From Candidatus Heimdallarchaeota archaeon (GTDB lineage Archaea > Asgardarchaeota > Heimdallarchaeia > Hodarchaeales > Hodarchaeaceae), in NCBI GenBank assembly GCA_011364965.1, contig RDOB01000012.1:1-48263 (forward strand): 48,263 nt of DNA. The letters run 5' to 3'. A program made the translations under genes and the position numbers. The stretch's first letter is position 1; each line of letters opens with the position of its first letter. The notes below the pieces were generated by a model, which saw only the letters and a list, made by a program, of their open reading frames with translations, was not told where the DNA came from and did not search any database. Positions 9,163-17,228 of this stretch are shown here, one piece after another.

Positions 9163-9795
9163 TTAAACGGTTATTCGAAAATCTCTTGGAGAGAAAGTTT
9201 CAGGTGCAATGACATCTATTAGATCTAAATTATTTTTCAATTCTAAAATCTTTTTCCCTCTGATCTTCCAAGAGGTTTCAAGCTTTTTCAAATGAAAGAG
9301 AGAAAAATTTTCATTTGAAGGAATTATGAATGTCCCTCCATAACGATTCAAAATGATGATGAATTCTTGGTTTTCAGACCATGAAGGTAACCGTAAATCA
9401 GCTAGAATCGCGATATGCCTAATATAAGTCAAACAAATAATTGGTTGAAGAAGCTGAAAGAAGAAATTCCCAAAAGAATGCTGGATTTCAAATTCTGCTC
9501 TATTTTCATGACATCTATATCGAAGAATTGGTAAGTCCTTCCAAGAAATACAGATCGGTTTGGAACCAGAATGATTGCATAATTCGACCATGAAGTGGAA
9601 TTCTATTCTCTTAATTTTTCCAAGTCCAGTAAGAGCTTCAATATATGCTTCCCTCTCATTGGAATCAGAAATGTGATTATTCCGATCAAACATGACATGT
9701 AGTAAGCGACAATTCATCTTGTATGCTAGAGAATGTTCACATAAAAGAATTATAGAAACGTTTCCCCGCAAAAAATGAAAGTTCCGATGCAGCAA
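9163..9795 (-). CDS. Hypothetical protein in the GTPase cluster
   Basis: 210 aa if the TTG at 9795 is used; it abuts the stop codon of the upstream GTPase gene. The next in-frame ATG is at residue 27. I recognise no family. The sequence is mixed alpha/beta with hydrophobic strands (VSIILLC near the start, EFIIILNRYGGTFIIP near 143-158) and no obvious membrane helix except a hydrophobic stretch around 110-135. Such alternating strands could fit a longin/roadblock-like fold, but that is a guess. Zero-gap packing between a Rag-type GTPase gene and a membrane protease gene makes it a real and probably co-translated member of that operon. Confidence 0.65.
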   Translation of the reverse strand: MLHRNFHFLRGNVSIILLCEHSLAYKMNCRLLHVMFDRNNHISDSNEREAYIEALTGLGKIKRIEFHFMVELCNHSGSKPICISWKDLPILRYRCHENRAEFEIQHSFGNFFFQLLQPIICLTYIRHIAILADLRLPSWSENQEFIIILNRYGGTFIIPSNENFSLFHLKKLETSWKIRGKKILELKNNLDLIDVIAPETFSPRDFRITV

Positions 9796-10725
9796 TTAAC
9801 CTTCGGTTATACTAGTTAGTTGAGAACTGAATGCTAAAACTTTATTATAAAGAGACGGGATAGGTTCATTTTTCTCTCTTAAACGATCCTTAGGGAATCC
9901 AAAGAATAAAGCAAGTCCGTTTTCCATAAAACGGATAAAGAAGACTCTACGTTCTGACTCTAATAATATTGTTGTTGCTGACTCACCATCGGAGTGTGCT
10001 AGACGCTTAACAACTGCATCAAAAAATTCTTGAACCTCAGAGAGTGATATATGATCGAATTTTGAGATATTCTCAACTTTGGTCAATGGTGCTCCTTCTT
10101 TTGTAAAAATTTGGGCCATATCAGCCGCGTTGTGCCGTATAAATGTTTCTAGTAATGGTCGTAAGGTTTTACGAGCACCACTAGCTTCTGCATATACATC
10201 ACCCATTGCTTTGAAAATGGAGTCCGAGAAAACAGATGTTGTATCATATTTTATGTCTTTTTTAACTCCTTGAAGAAGATATTCACTAATTGTTTTTCTA
10301 ACCTCCGATTTGAGATTTTTCGGAACTAAATCAGCTTTATGTTGAAAAATAAACACTTTAGCGTCTGGACTAAACTGCTCAAGTTTCTTCAAAGAGAGAT
10401 CTAAGTAATATTTAGCCCGTGATATATCAGTAATCTTAATAGAATCGACAACGAAAACTAAAGCTTTCACTCCAGAGAAAATGAATTCTGACAATTCTCC
10501 CGTAAATCGATCTAAAAATGCAGTTTGCCCGCCTAAATCGAAAATTGTAAGTTCAGTGCCTGCAATTACCTTCTGTTTTCTTTCATAATCGATTGTTGCC
10601 TCATATCTTTCCCCTTTTTTTGGTAATTTTCCTTCTATTACAACTTTAATGATTGTAGATTTTCCTGATTCCGCTAATCCTAATAAAAGAATTTTACTAG
10701 TTTTTTTACGTGCTAAATAAGACAT
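9796..10725 (-). CDS. Rag/Gtr-type small GTPase with C-terminal domain (cluster GTPase 2)
   Basis: TTG at 10734 is open, but ATG at 10725 gives an N-terminus (MSYLARKKTSK) parallel to that of the paralog at 12572-13576. Numbered from TTG: G1 GLAESGKST (19-27), G2 Thr47, G3 DLGGQ (66-70), G4 HKAD (132-135), and a Ser-containing G5-like segment about 30 residues later. The HKxD form of G4, in place of NKxD, is a mark of the RagA/Gtr1 branch, as in eukaryotic Rag GTPases. Residues about 200-312 form a separate domain with alternating strands, compatible with the roadblock/longin-like C-terminal domain through which Rag proteins dimerise. Likely a nutrient- or membrane-related molecular switch; the partner may be encoded in the same cluster. 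Confidence 0.9.
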   Translation of the reverse strand: MSYLARKKTSKILLLGLAESGKSTIIKVVIEGKLPKKGERYEATIDYERKQKVIAGTELTIFDLGGQTAFLDRFTGELSEFIFSGVKALVFVVDSIKITDISRAKYYLDLSLKKLEQFSPDAKVFIFQHKADLVPKNLKSEVRKTISEYLLQGVKKDIKYDTTSVFSDSIFKAMGDVYAEASGARKTLRPLLETFIRHNAADMAQIFTKEGAPLTKVENISKFDHISLSEVQEFFDAVVKRLAHSDGESATTILLESERRVFFIRFMENGLALFFGFPKDRLREKNEPIPSLYNKVLAFSSQLTSITEG

Positions 10726-10741
10726 TATAGTCAATCCTCAT

Positions 10742-11551
10742 TTACATACTTATCTCTCTTATGATACCTAATTTTTCTAATATCATTTCCCTTTCAAGTG
10801 GATCAGTTACATCGCGAATAGTGAATTCATTTTTAAAACGTGTTGAATTGAGTGATGAGGCACAGCTTCCAGCAAGAAACATTAGCTTCTGAAGACGTTC
10901 GTCTCTCAATTTAATGACAAAGATTCTTTTTACGACTCCATTCACCAGAATTAAGACTGAGTAAGGCGTTAAATCATCACTTGGTTCTAAACTAATTAAT
11001 TCTCCTTCTTCATCTATTGTGTAAAAACTTAATCCTGCTTTTTCAGGAATATAATACGGTTCTTCAACTATTTCTGCTTCCTCATCCAGTTCTTGAGGTA
11101 GATTTTTCATTTTATCTAGAATTGGCCTCATAATAGCTGGGTCAGAGAGATCTTGTTCTGCTTTTATACCTATTGTAGCCTCTTTTAACTCTTTTTCGAT
11201 AGAAGAATGTAACCTGAAGATTTTATTTCGATCACTTGATCGGAATATTAACCACACTGTGGATTCTCGTCCATATTCATCAATCCTAACATCCTTTGTT
11301 TTTATCGGTGACACAGTAAAAGACATCGCCAAAGCTTCTAAATCTGGGGAATCAGGGATTGGAATTGATCCATGGAGACGATAATGTTGTTTTTCGGCAA
11401 CAGTTCCAGCTCCCATGGACAAAATTGTCATGCCAATAACGCTTAGTTTAACAGTTGTATCTTCTGATATGGGGGAGATATTTAGAAGTGGATAAGGCCC
11501 CATATCCGTCATCGTGGTTGTTAACAGACCAATAAACACAATATTCACCAT
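10742..11551 (-). CDS. Uncharacterised protein, possibly longin-like, between two GTPase genes
   Basis: A TTG at 11596 is open, but the ATG at 11551 begins a hydrophobic strand (MVNIVFIGLL) followed by DMGPYPLLN and a helix-like VKLSVIGMTILSMG, a plausible domain start; that gives about 269 aa. Residues near 95-125 contain an FRSSDRNKIFRLHSSIEKEL segment. A repeated strand/helix pattern plus position between Rag-type GTPases suggests a longin/roadblock-type sensor or scaffold, though I cannot name a family. A Glu-rich linker follows (about 170-190), then a beta-rich part (LISLEPSDDLTPYSVLILVNG) and a helical C-terminus. It lies 16 bases upstream of the cluster GTPase 2 start. No membrane segment beyond the N-terminal strand is evident. 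Confidence 0.75.
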   Translation of the reverse strand: MVNIVFIGLLTTTMTDMGPYPLLNISPISEDTTVKLSVIGMTILSMGAGTVAEKQHYRLHGSIPIPDSPDLEALAMSFTVSPIKTKDVRIDEYGRESTVWLIFRSSDRNKIFRLHSSIEKELKEATIGIKAEQDLSDPAIMRPILDKMKNLPQELDEEAEIVEEPYYIPEKAGLSFYTIDEEGELISLEPSDDLTPYSVLILVNGVVKRIFVIKLRDERLQKLMFLAGSCASSLNSTRFKNEFTIRDVTDPLEREMILEKLGIIREISM

Positions 11552-11622
11552 TAAATTAAGAAGAAATGAAATCTCGAACGAAAATATTTTGTTCAAAATT
11601 TATTTCGCATATCAAGTTTTTA

Positions 11623-12561
11623 TTACTTTAGTTTTGAAATAATACTTTCTGCGATTTCTAGGCAATTCTCTTCAATAATTCTGAAAGGTTCCTTAAATAA
11701 GGTGAAAGCCGAATCTCGTCCTATTAAAATTAATTTCAAGTCTTCATTTAACATATGAGTGACCATAAGGAAATCTTCAAGTCTAAAAACATTTGTATTG
11801 ACACAAGATGAAAGCTCAAATGCATTGCTCTGGTCTAACATGCGAATGATTTGAGGACCGATTTTTTCTTGCCAGGAATTACTTTTCCCAACAGCAAGTA
11901 AAATGTCATTGCTTAAAGAAAGGAGGAATGCCCCAGCAAATTGAAGAGAGTTCATTTTTTGTGTTAAAATATCTGTGATTGCATCCGTTTGAGATCTTTT
12001 TAATGTTACTGACGAGATTGTCTGTTTAGTTAGCGCTGTAAAATAATCTAATGATTTATTGATAATCTGAGTGAAAACCAAGTTTGTTAAACGCTGTTCA
12101 TCAGAACCTTTTAAGGAGACAATGTAAGTAGGAATTTGGCCTGGGTATATTTCTTGCATTTGTGCTAACGCGTTATTTCTTAGCTTATTTCGCTCAACAT
12201 CATTTGTGATCAGATGACCTCGGTTAAGAATCAATACAACTTGGTAATTTTTATTAAATTTAGAAATTTCAGTAGTAATTTGACTAAAATCGGAGATCAT
12301 GTCATCTAAACGCTGATATGAAATATCATGAATATAAATTAAAGTATTTAATTTCATTAATATCTTTTCTTTTATAACAGGGAAAATACTTCTCAAATAC
12401 TCCTCTTCTACTTTAGAAGAGGATCTCAACCAGTCGTAATATACCACATTTTGGAAAATTCTAAGATTGGGTTCCGCTCTACCCAGTTTCATAAGCTGAT
12501 TAAAAAGTAGGTCTTTTCCTGAATGAGATAGGCCTGCAATGGCAATAAGGTTTTGTCGCAA
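11623..12561 (-). CDS. Degenerate Rag-like GTPase (possible RagC/D-like partner)
   Basis: 312 aa, TTG start with GAGG about 7 bases upstream. A P-loop-like GLSHSGKD occupies residues 10-17, but where G3 (DxxG) is expected there is only VVYYDWLRSS, and the G4 position reads LNRGHL without the Lys-Asp pair. The middle keeps alternating strands and helices of a G domain. The C-terminal third (about 200-312) shows the roadblock-like pattern: helix, AFLLSLSNDILLAVG, helix, then LKLILIGRDSAFTLF and a final helix. The gene lies 10 bases downstream of a complete RagA-type GTPase. Eukaryotic Rag and yeast Gtr proteins act as A-type/C-type heterodimers joined by their roadblock domains; a weak nucleotide binder beside an intact one fits such a pair. 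Heterodimerisation is inference. Confidence 0.78.
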   Translation of the reverse strand: MRQNLIAIAGLSHSGKDLLFNQLMKLGRAEPNLRIFQNVVYYDWLRSSSKVEEEYLRSIFPVIKEKILMKLNTLIYIHDISYQRLDDMISDFSQITTEISKFNKNYQVVLILNRGHLITNDVERNKLRNNALAQMQEIYPGQIPTYIVSLKGSDEQRLTNLVFTQIINKSLDYFTALTKQTISSVTLKRSQTDAITDILTQKMNSLQFAGAFLLSLSNDILLAVGKSNSWQEKIGPQIIRMLDQSNAFELSSCVNTNVFRLEDFLMVTHMLNEDLKLILIGRDSAFTLFKEPFRIIEENCLEIAESIISKLK

Positions 12562-12571
12562 AATGATTCCT

Positions 12572-13576
12572 CTAGGCTGGAGTTTGAAGCATAGATTCTA
12601 ACTGTGATGATAATAGTTTAACTGTTTCCTCAATTTCCTGAAGATTTCTTGATTCTAGCATTGCTTTATCTTCAGTTGAAAATAATACAAGAAGATAATG
12701 CGGGGGAATCACCGATTTATACATCATGCACGCCCCCATGCGTTTAATTTCAGATTTTGATGAAGGGATCATTCTAAGGTCATTGACTTTATCGAGAAGA
12801 TTTATAAGCTGCTCGATCTCAATATTTTCAACATCTGATGCTTGAATGCGAAAATCGGGATCCTCTAAAGAGATCAAGAGAACTTCTTCTAATCTATTCA
12901 TAAATTTTAGTGCATGGAGTAATTGTTGAATTGGACGAAGTCGTAATCTCTTTTGAATAGCTTCTAGGTCTTCTTCTTTCTCAATTCGTTCGACTTCGGG
13001 AATTACTTCACTAGCTTCTGCTGTTATTCGTTTGAAAGCTTCATGAATGGAATTATCGTAAATAGAAGTTTGTAAAAATGTTATATTCTTGGTTTTCACT
13101 GCATCCTGAAACATCTCCATCAGAAATTCCATTCGATCTGCACGTTGTGTTAAATCAGGCAAAAGATCAGTTTTATGGAGTAAAACATAGACAGCAGGCT
13201 GGATATCAGACATTTCTTCAAGTCTGGTTACCCCTTCAACAAATGCTTTCAAAGAGGCAGGAAATTTATCCGGGGTGGAGATATCACAAATGAATACAAG
13301 AACTGCAACATTGCTAAAGATAAAAGAACTCATACTACTTAAGAATCGTTTTAAAAATACCTCCTGTCCTCCTAAATCCATCACTGTTACAGATTCATCT
13401 GCTACTTGTTCTATTTGCCGTTCATAATTTAAAGTTGCCGCGTAATTTTGGGTTTCCTCTGGAGCTTTTCCTCCAAATACGACATCCCGAATTGATGTTT
13501 TCCCAGCTTGAGACAACCCTAATAAAATGATTTTGCGGGACGTCTGGGTCTTGAGTTGTTTCAGATAATGACTCAT
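12572..13576 (-). CDS. Rag/Gtr-type small GTPase with C-terminal domain (cluster GTPase 1)
   Basis: 334 aa, ATG at 13576 with GAGGA about 9 bases before it. G1 GLSQAGKTS (20-28), G2 Thr48, G3 DLGGQ (67-71), G4 HKTD (134-137). DLGGQ plus HKxD places it with Rag/Gtr rather than Ras, Rab or Arf. An acidic helical stretch near 185-210 leads to a C-terminal domain (about 215-334) with beta strands EEVLLISLED and HYLLVLFST, as expected for a roadblock/longin-like dimerisation domain. No prenylation CAAX or N-myristoylation signal is visible, so any membrane attachment would be through partners. First gene of the cluster; the next gene encodes a GTPase-like protein with lost motifs. Paralogous to 9796-10725 in both G domain and N-terminus. 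Confidence 0.92.
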   Translation of the reverse strand: MSHYLKQLKTQTSRKIILLGLSQAGKTSIRDVVFGGKAPEETQNYAATLNYERQIEQVADESVTVMDLGGQEVFLKRFLSSMSSFIFSNVAVLVFICDISTPDKFPASLKAFVEGVTRLEEMSDIQPAVYVLLHKTDLLPDLTQRADRMEFLMEMFQDAVKTKNITFLQTSIYDNSIHEAFKRITAEASEVIPEVERIEKEEDLEAIQKRLRLRPIQQLLHALKFMNRLEEVLLISLEDPDFRIQASDVENIEIEQLINLLDKVNDLRMIPSSKSEIKRMGACMMYKSVIPPHYLLVLFSTEDKAMLESRNLQEIEETVKLLSSQLESMLQTPA

Positions 13577-13601
13577 TATATCGAATCCTCGAGCATACTG
13601 T

Positions 13602-13609
13602 TAAATATA
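13602..13609 (-). promoter_or_regulatory. Possible TATA box of the GTPase cluster
   Basis: TATATTTA on the minus strand lies 26-33 bases upstream of the ATG at 13576, in an A+T-rich stretch. Distance to the ATG suggests a very short leader. Assigned by eye from base composition and spacing only. Confidence 0.3.
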
Positions 13610-13762
13610 CTTTTTCGACGCAACGATTTAAGATACACCAAATAAGTTTTCCGAAAGAATATTGTTGAAAAAAAGGTTAGTATAATTTAAAAATTCTGTA
13701 GCCAGATTCATGCCTGTAAATAGTAACTTTTCATCGTACACCTTGGATGGAGAGCCTAATTC

Positions 13763-14119
13763 TTGCAAAAACGAAAAAATTCTGATATTTTTTGTGAAAG
13801 CACCTGTAAACACTTTCGTTGTAGTGAAAGAATGATTAAAATCGTACATAAACAAAACGCAAAGGAAATTTTATGTCGAATGGTAGAGGGAGATGATTGT
13901 ATAGGCTATAAATGCAAATTTGCAATCTGTTTTTATCGTCCTCCAGCATTAAATCTTTCGACTGGTCATTGCTCTATGAAAAAGAAGGCTTTAATTTCAA
14001 AGCAACAAGATCAGAGAAAATCACTCCGATCCTTAAGAGAGGAAGATGATCCTCTTAAATACAGCAAGCTTTTAGATAAAAAAGTAAGGAAAAATTTCCA
14101 ATTGAAGGATTATTATTGA
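13763..14119 (+). CDS. Small cysteine-rich protein, probably metal-binding
   Basis: 118 aa from a TTG at 13763, with GGAGAG centred about 11 bases upstream. Cysteines occur as CESTCKHFRC near the N-terminus, then a Cys about 17 residues later, DDCIGYKCKFAIC in the middle, and one more in STGHC: about eight in the first 70 residues, spaced as in zinc- or iron-sulfur-binding proteins. The remaining third is basic and helical, without Cys. I do not recognise a family. The gene converges on trpS, whose last codons it overlaps by seven bases. An opposing minus-strand frame at 13628-13855 lacks such features and was rejected. Could be a small zinc-finger regulator or an RNA-binding protein. Confidence 0.65.
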   Translation: MQKRKNSDIFCESTCKHFRCSERMIKIVHKQNAKEILCRMVEGDDCIGYKCKFAICFYRPPALNLSTGHCSMKKKALISKQQDQRKSLRSLREEDDPLKYSKLLDKKVRKNFQLKDYY

Positions 14120-15246
14120 TCAAATCGTTCCAAAACTACTTCTCTTGCTTTTGGTAACGCATCCAACCGCTTTTGCTTATGAGAGACCATAAACTCCTGT
14201 ACAATCCCTAGAAGATTTTTCTTATCTTCTCCACATAGTAATTCCCCCGCTCGACAGGTCTGCTCGATTTTTTGAAGCTTGGTTTCATCATGCATGAAGA
14301 AAAATCTATAAAGATCAAAAACCCTACATACTTCGGGTTGTCCTCCTAATTCTCGCTGTTCATCTACTGTTGTGCGTCCCCCTGTAAATGCGTTCATCAA
14401 TTTCTTTTTTAGACTAGCTTTGGTCTCATACAAGGTTAATACTGACATTGGGTTCCTTTTGGCCATTTTATCTGAGCCATCTAATCCCTCAATTAATCTA
14501 TGGTAAGTAAAACTCGGTAAAATGAATTTATAATTCTCTTGAAAGAATTTTTTCCGTACTAAGTCATGAGATAGTCTCGCATGAGGTGCTTGATCTGCAC
14601 CAATCGGGGTAACAGTTGGTAAAGTCCCCTCAAGTAATTGTGGAAGTAGAATATCAGCTACTTGAATAAACGCTGCATTATAAACCCCTAATCTATGGTC
14701 TCCATAAATGGCTTTCACCATATTATAAGTGGCATGAGATGAGAGGAGATATCCTAAACGCATCACATCTTTCTGTTGGGACTGTCTATATACATATGCA
14801 TTGTCGAGATTTAAACCGAGGGCTATCAAATCCGCAACATTCTCAATGGCATTCTTTTCAGCTTTTTCAAGAGGTAAACGTCCATCAGCATAGCTTTCTA
14901 AATCTGCAATGCCAAAATATACCTTTCCTCCTTGTTTTTGAAAATAAATGACTTCATTACATGTTACAAGATTACCAATATGGTATTCTGCTGAGCTAGG
15001 TTTGATCCCAGTCATCACAGCAAAAGGTTTATTCTTATTCATTGCTTCAACAACCCTTTCCAGCGAAGTGTGCCCAAACATTATTCCGCGAGTCATATAG
15101 AAATGCTGACGATCTTTGGGAATCTGGGGAAGGATTTCATCCATCGGTTGAATTCCAAATTCAGCAATTAACCTATCGTAGTCAGTAACTGAGCCGCCAA
15201 AAGCATCAACTGTACTTTGAATATTGTTATCTTCATCAGGTGTCAT
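14113..15246 (-). CDS. trpS: Tryptophanyl-tRNA synthetase, archaeal/eukaryotic type
   Basis: 377 aa. Charges tRNA-Trp with tryptophan in the cytosol. Class I signatures: PSSAEYHIGN at 83-92 (the HIGH motif) and DKMAKR at 259-264 (the KMSKS motif, here with Ala). Also present are the N-terminal DYDRLIAEFGI element of archaeal and eukaryotic TrpRS, RGIMFGH (53-59), the GADQAPH block (216-222) that positions the active site, and AFTGGRTTVDEQRELGG, a characteristic C-terminal half motif of this branch. Length and architecture are normal. The archaeal/eukaryotic form sets it apart from bacterial TrpRS. Stand-alone gene, converging on a Cys-rich small gene. Confidence 0.95.
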   Translation of the reverse strand: MTPDEDNNIQSTVDAFGGSVTDYDRLIAEFGIQPMDEILPQIPKDRQHFYMTRGIMFGHTSLERVVEAMNKNKPFAVMTGIKPSSAEYHIGNLVTCNEVIYFQKQGGKVYFGIADLESYADGRLPLEKAEKNAIENVADLIALGLNLDNAYVYRQSQQKDVMRLGYLLSSHATYNMVKAIYGDHRLGVYNAAFIQVADILLPQLLEGTLPTVTPIGADQAPHARLSHDLVRKKFFQENYKFILPSFTYHRLIEGLDGSDKMAKRNPMSVLTLYETKASLKKKLMNAFTGGRTTVDEQRELGGQPEVCRVFDLYRFFFMHDETKLQKIEQTCRAGELLCGEDKKNLLGIVQEFMVSHKQKRLDALPKAREVVLERFDQ

Positions 15247-15470
15247 TAAGTATACTCTCCGTTAAAAAAGCAGGATCTAATAAAAACAGGACCTGAGAAA
15301 CTTTGGAACTCAGACCAATGGAGGGATTTAGAAAAAAATCTATTAATCTAATTGCTGGTGGAGAACCACTAGCGACAAATTCCATTGGTAGAGCATTCTC
15401 ATCTCCATGAAGGATAAAATAATCACTTTATTAAAACCTTACTTCTTTGGTATATCCCATTTCTAGGATT

Positions 15471-16919
15471 CTAAACCAATCTATGAGTAAAATGATAGAA
15501 ACCTGAGGTTTCATAGAGAAATTGAATAATAATTATAGACGCGAGAAGGCTCAATCCAAAACAAAAGGTCATTACTGCTAGTGTTCCACTGCTTTGAAAT
15601 AATGTCCCTCCAATGAGAGTTCCTAGAATGGAACCAGTCGACATTAAAGCCTGTGTGAAACCCATTTCGCGCCCACGACTTGCTTCTTGAGTTACATCAC
15701 TAATCATACCCAGAGAGCTAGATGCAAAACAGGAGGTACACAAGAGGAACACTAAAATCATTAATACAATAACTAAATGGGGAAAGGGTATCGGTACATT
15801 AGGCACAAATTCCAACTTCTTCGTAAGTTCAAGGGAGAATGGATTCATGATTAGATGAATTATATCAGTGGCATCGAGAGCTAAAATTGCGGTAAAAGTA
15901 GCTACAAGAAGGCTTGTACCAAACACTCCAAGGATTAAGAAAGGTTTTCTTCCTAATTTATCCGATAGCTTACCGATTGTGGGTTGAATAATTCCCATTA
16001 TAGCTACACCGATAAGGAAAATAATAGCCATGAAGGATGGGCCTAAATTTTCTTCTGTAACCTCTATTAAAATGATAGGAGCATATTGTACGGCCGCACC
16101 TATTAAAGTAGTATAAGCTAACCAAGAAATAGAAAATTTCCTGAATTGTTTATCTTGAAGGCTTTCAATCATTGTCTTAAATGGATTAAGGTCCAAATTG
16201 GAACTTGCTGCAATTTCATGAAAGCTGATAGCCTCCCCTTTTTCAAGAGATTTAACTCTTTTAGGTTCATTTAGCCTGAAAACATACAGTGCACAAGCTG
16301 CAAGCATTATTACGGCAAAAAATAGAAAAGACATTTCTTGGAAAAATTCCCATGCAAACCCTCCTATAAAGAGTCCAATAGCTCCTCCAGCCGAACGTGC
16401 CAAATAAAACTTTCCCATGGTTTCACCATGATTCTCTCTGGGGGAAAGATCCGCAAAAATCGCTAATAACGGACCTGCAACCATTGCTGAAGCCATTCCC
16501 TTCAAAGAATTAGCAATAAGTAAAGCCCAATATAAATCTGGAACAATTTGGTATAATGCAAAAATTAACGGAAATGGAGCTAAAGATAGTCCAGCAAGTA
16601 ATGTTCCCACAATTAATAAGGGTCTGCGGCCGATTCGGTCGCTAAGGGAGCCAAATAAGGAAGCGGTCGATAAAGATATTATATAGTAAGCTGCAAGAAT
16701 TGCAGGTAACCCTAAAACATTGCCAATGCTATCAGCTGCTGTCTCAGGAAGGGAAATGAAAAACAGTGGAAGACAAAAGGCTGTAGATGACATTGCTGCC
16801 TCAGTTACAGCTACTGCAACCCGCAACATATTTAATTGTTCTCGAAGCAGAAAGGAAATTGGCATACCGAAGAAAGCAAGCGTATCTTTTGGTATACTCG
16901 AAATAGATTTACGAACCAC
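15471..16919 (-). CDS. Major facilitator superfamily transporter
   Basis: 482 aa, GTG start at 16919. About twelve hydrophobic segments in two halves. MFS motif A occurs in both: GSLSDRIGRRPLLIVG (about 89-104) in the loop between segments 2 and 3, and GKLSDKLGRKPFLILG (about 310-325) at the equivalent place in the second half. ARSAGGAIGLFIGG resembles motif C of drug/H+ antiporters. MFS proteins move small solutes by uniport, symport or antiport. The overall look is of a multidrug or metabolite exporter family, but no substrate can be assigned. Monocistronic by spacing, with a 309-base divergent region to the next gene. Confidence 0.9.
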   Translation of the reverse strand: MVRKSISSIPKDTLAFFGMPISFLLREQLNMLRVAVAVTEAAMSSTAFCLPLFFISLPETAADSIGNVLGLPAILAAYYIISLSTASLFGSLSDRIGRRPLLIVGTLLAGLSLAPFPLIFALYQIVPDLYWALLIANSLKGMASAMVAGPLLAIFADLSPRENHGETMGKFYLARSAGGAIGLFIGGFAWEFFQEMSFLFFAVIMLAACALYVFRLNEPKRVKSLEKGEAISFHEIAASSNLDLNPFKTMIESLQDKQFRKFSISWLAYTTLIGAAVQYAPIILIEVTEENLGPSFMAIIFLIGVAIMGIIQPTIGKLSDKLGRKPFLILGVFGTSLLVATFTAILALDATDIIHLIMNPFSLELTKKLEFVPNVPIPFPHLVIVLMILVFLLCTSCFASSSLGMISDVTQEASRGREMGFTQALMSTGSILGTLIGGTLFQSSGTLAVMTFCFGLSLLASIIIIQFLYETSGFYHFTHRLV

Positions 16920-17228
16920 TGGATTAAATTCCCCTATGATTTGAACTTGAAGTCCAATCTGTTTTAATTATTTTAAAATAGCTGCAGGTATTAATCTCAT
17001 AACTTTCGCTTATATTAAATGCTAATAATTCCGCTTTGTATAACTGTTTTTTAACCTTCTATTACAAAAATTTACTCTACTTAAAACATACCTTACCCTC
17101 ATCCCTAAAAATCCTCCAAAGTTTTTTTAATCGCAAACTATTGTAATCGATTCGAGCGTAGGTGCTTTATTACCTGCACTAAAAAGTCTCCACGAAAATT
17201 ATAGGGAATTAATGCTTCAAAGGGATTC
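16920..17228. other. Divergent intergenic region (MFS transporter / GTPase)
   Basis: A+T-rich 309 bases between divergent genes. It contains a TATA-like TTTAATATAAG on the minus strand near 17009-17021 and a weak AGGT...ACCT hairpin near 17159-17176. No RNA gene or open frame is evident. Confidence 0.4.

Noticed and set aside
13628..13855. Minus-strand frame of 75 codons
   Set aside because: Overlaps the Cys-rich plus-strand gene at 13763-14119, has no recognisable motif, and its upstream part lies inside that gene.
15247..15470. tRNA-like TGGTAGAGCA near 15388
   Set aside because: Resembles a D arm, but no T arm, acceptor stem or anticodon loop can be formed around it.
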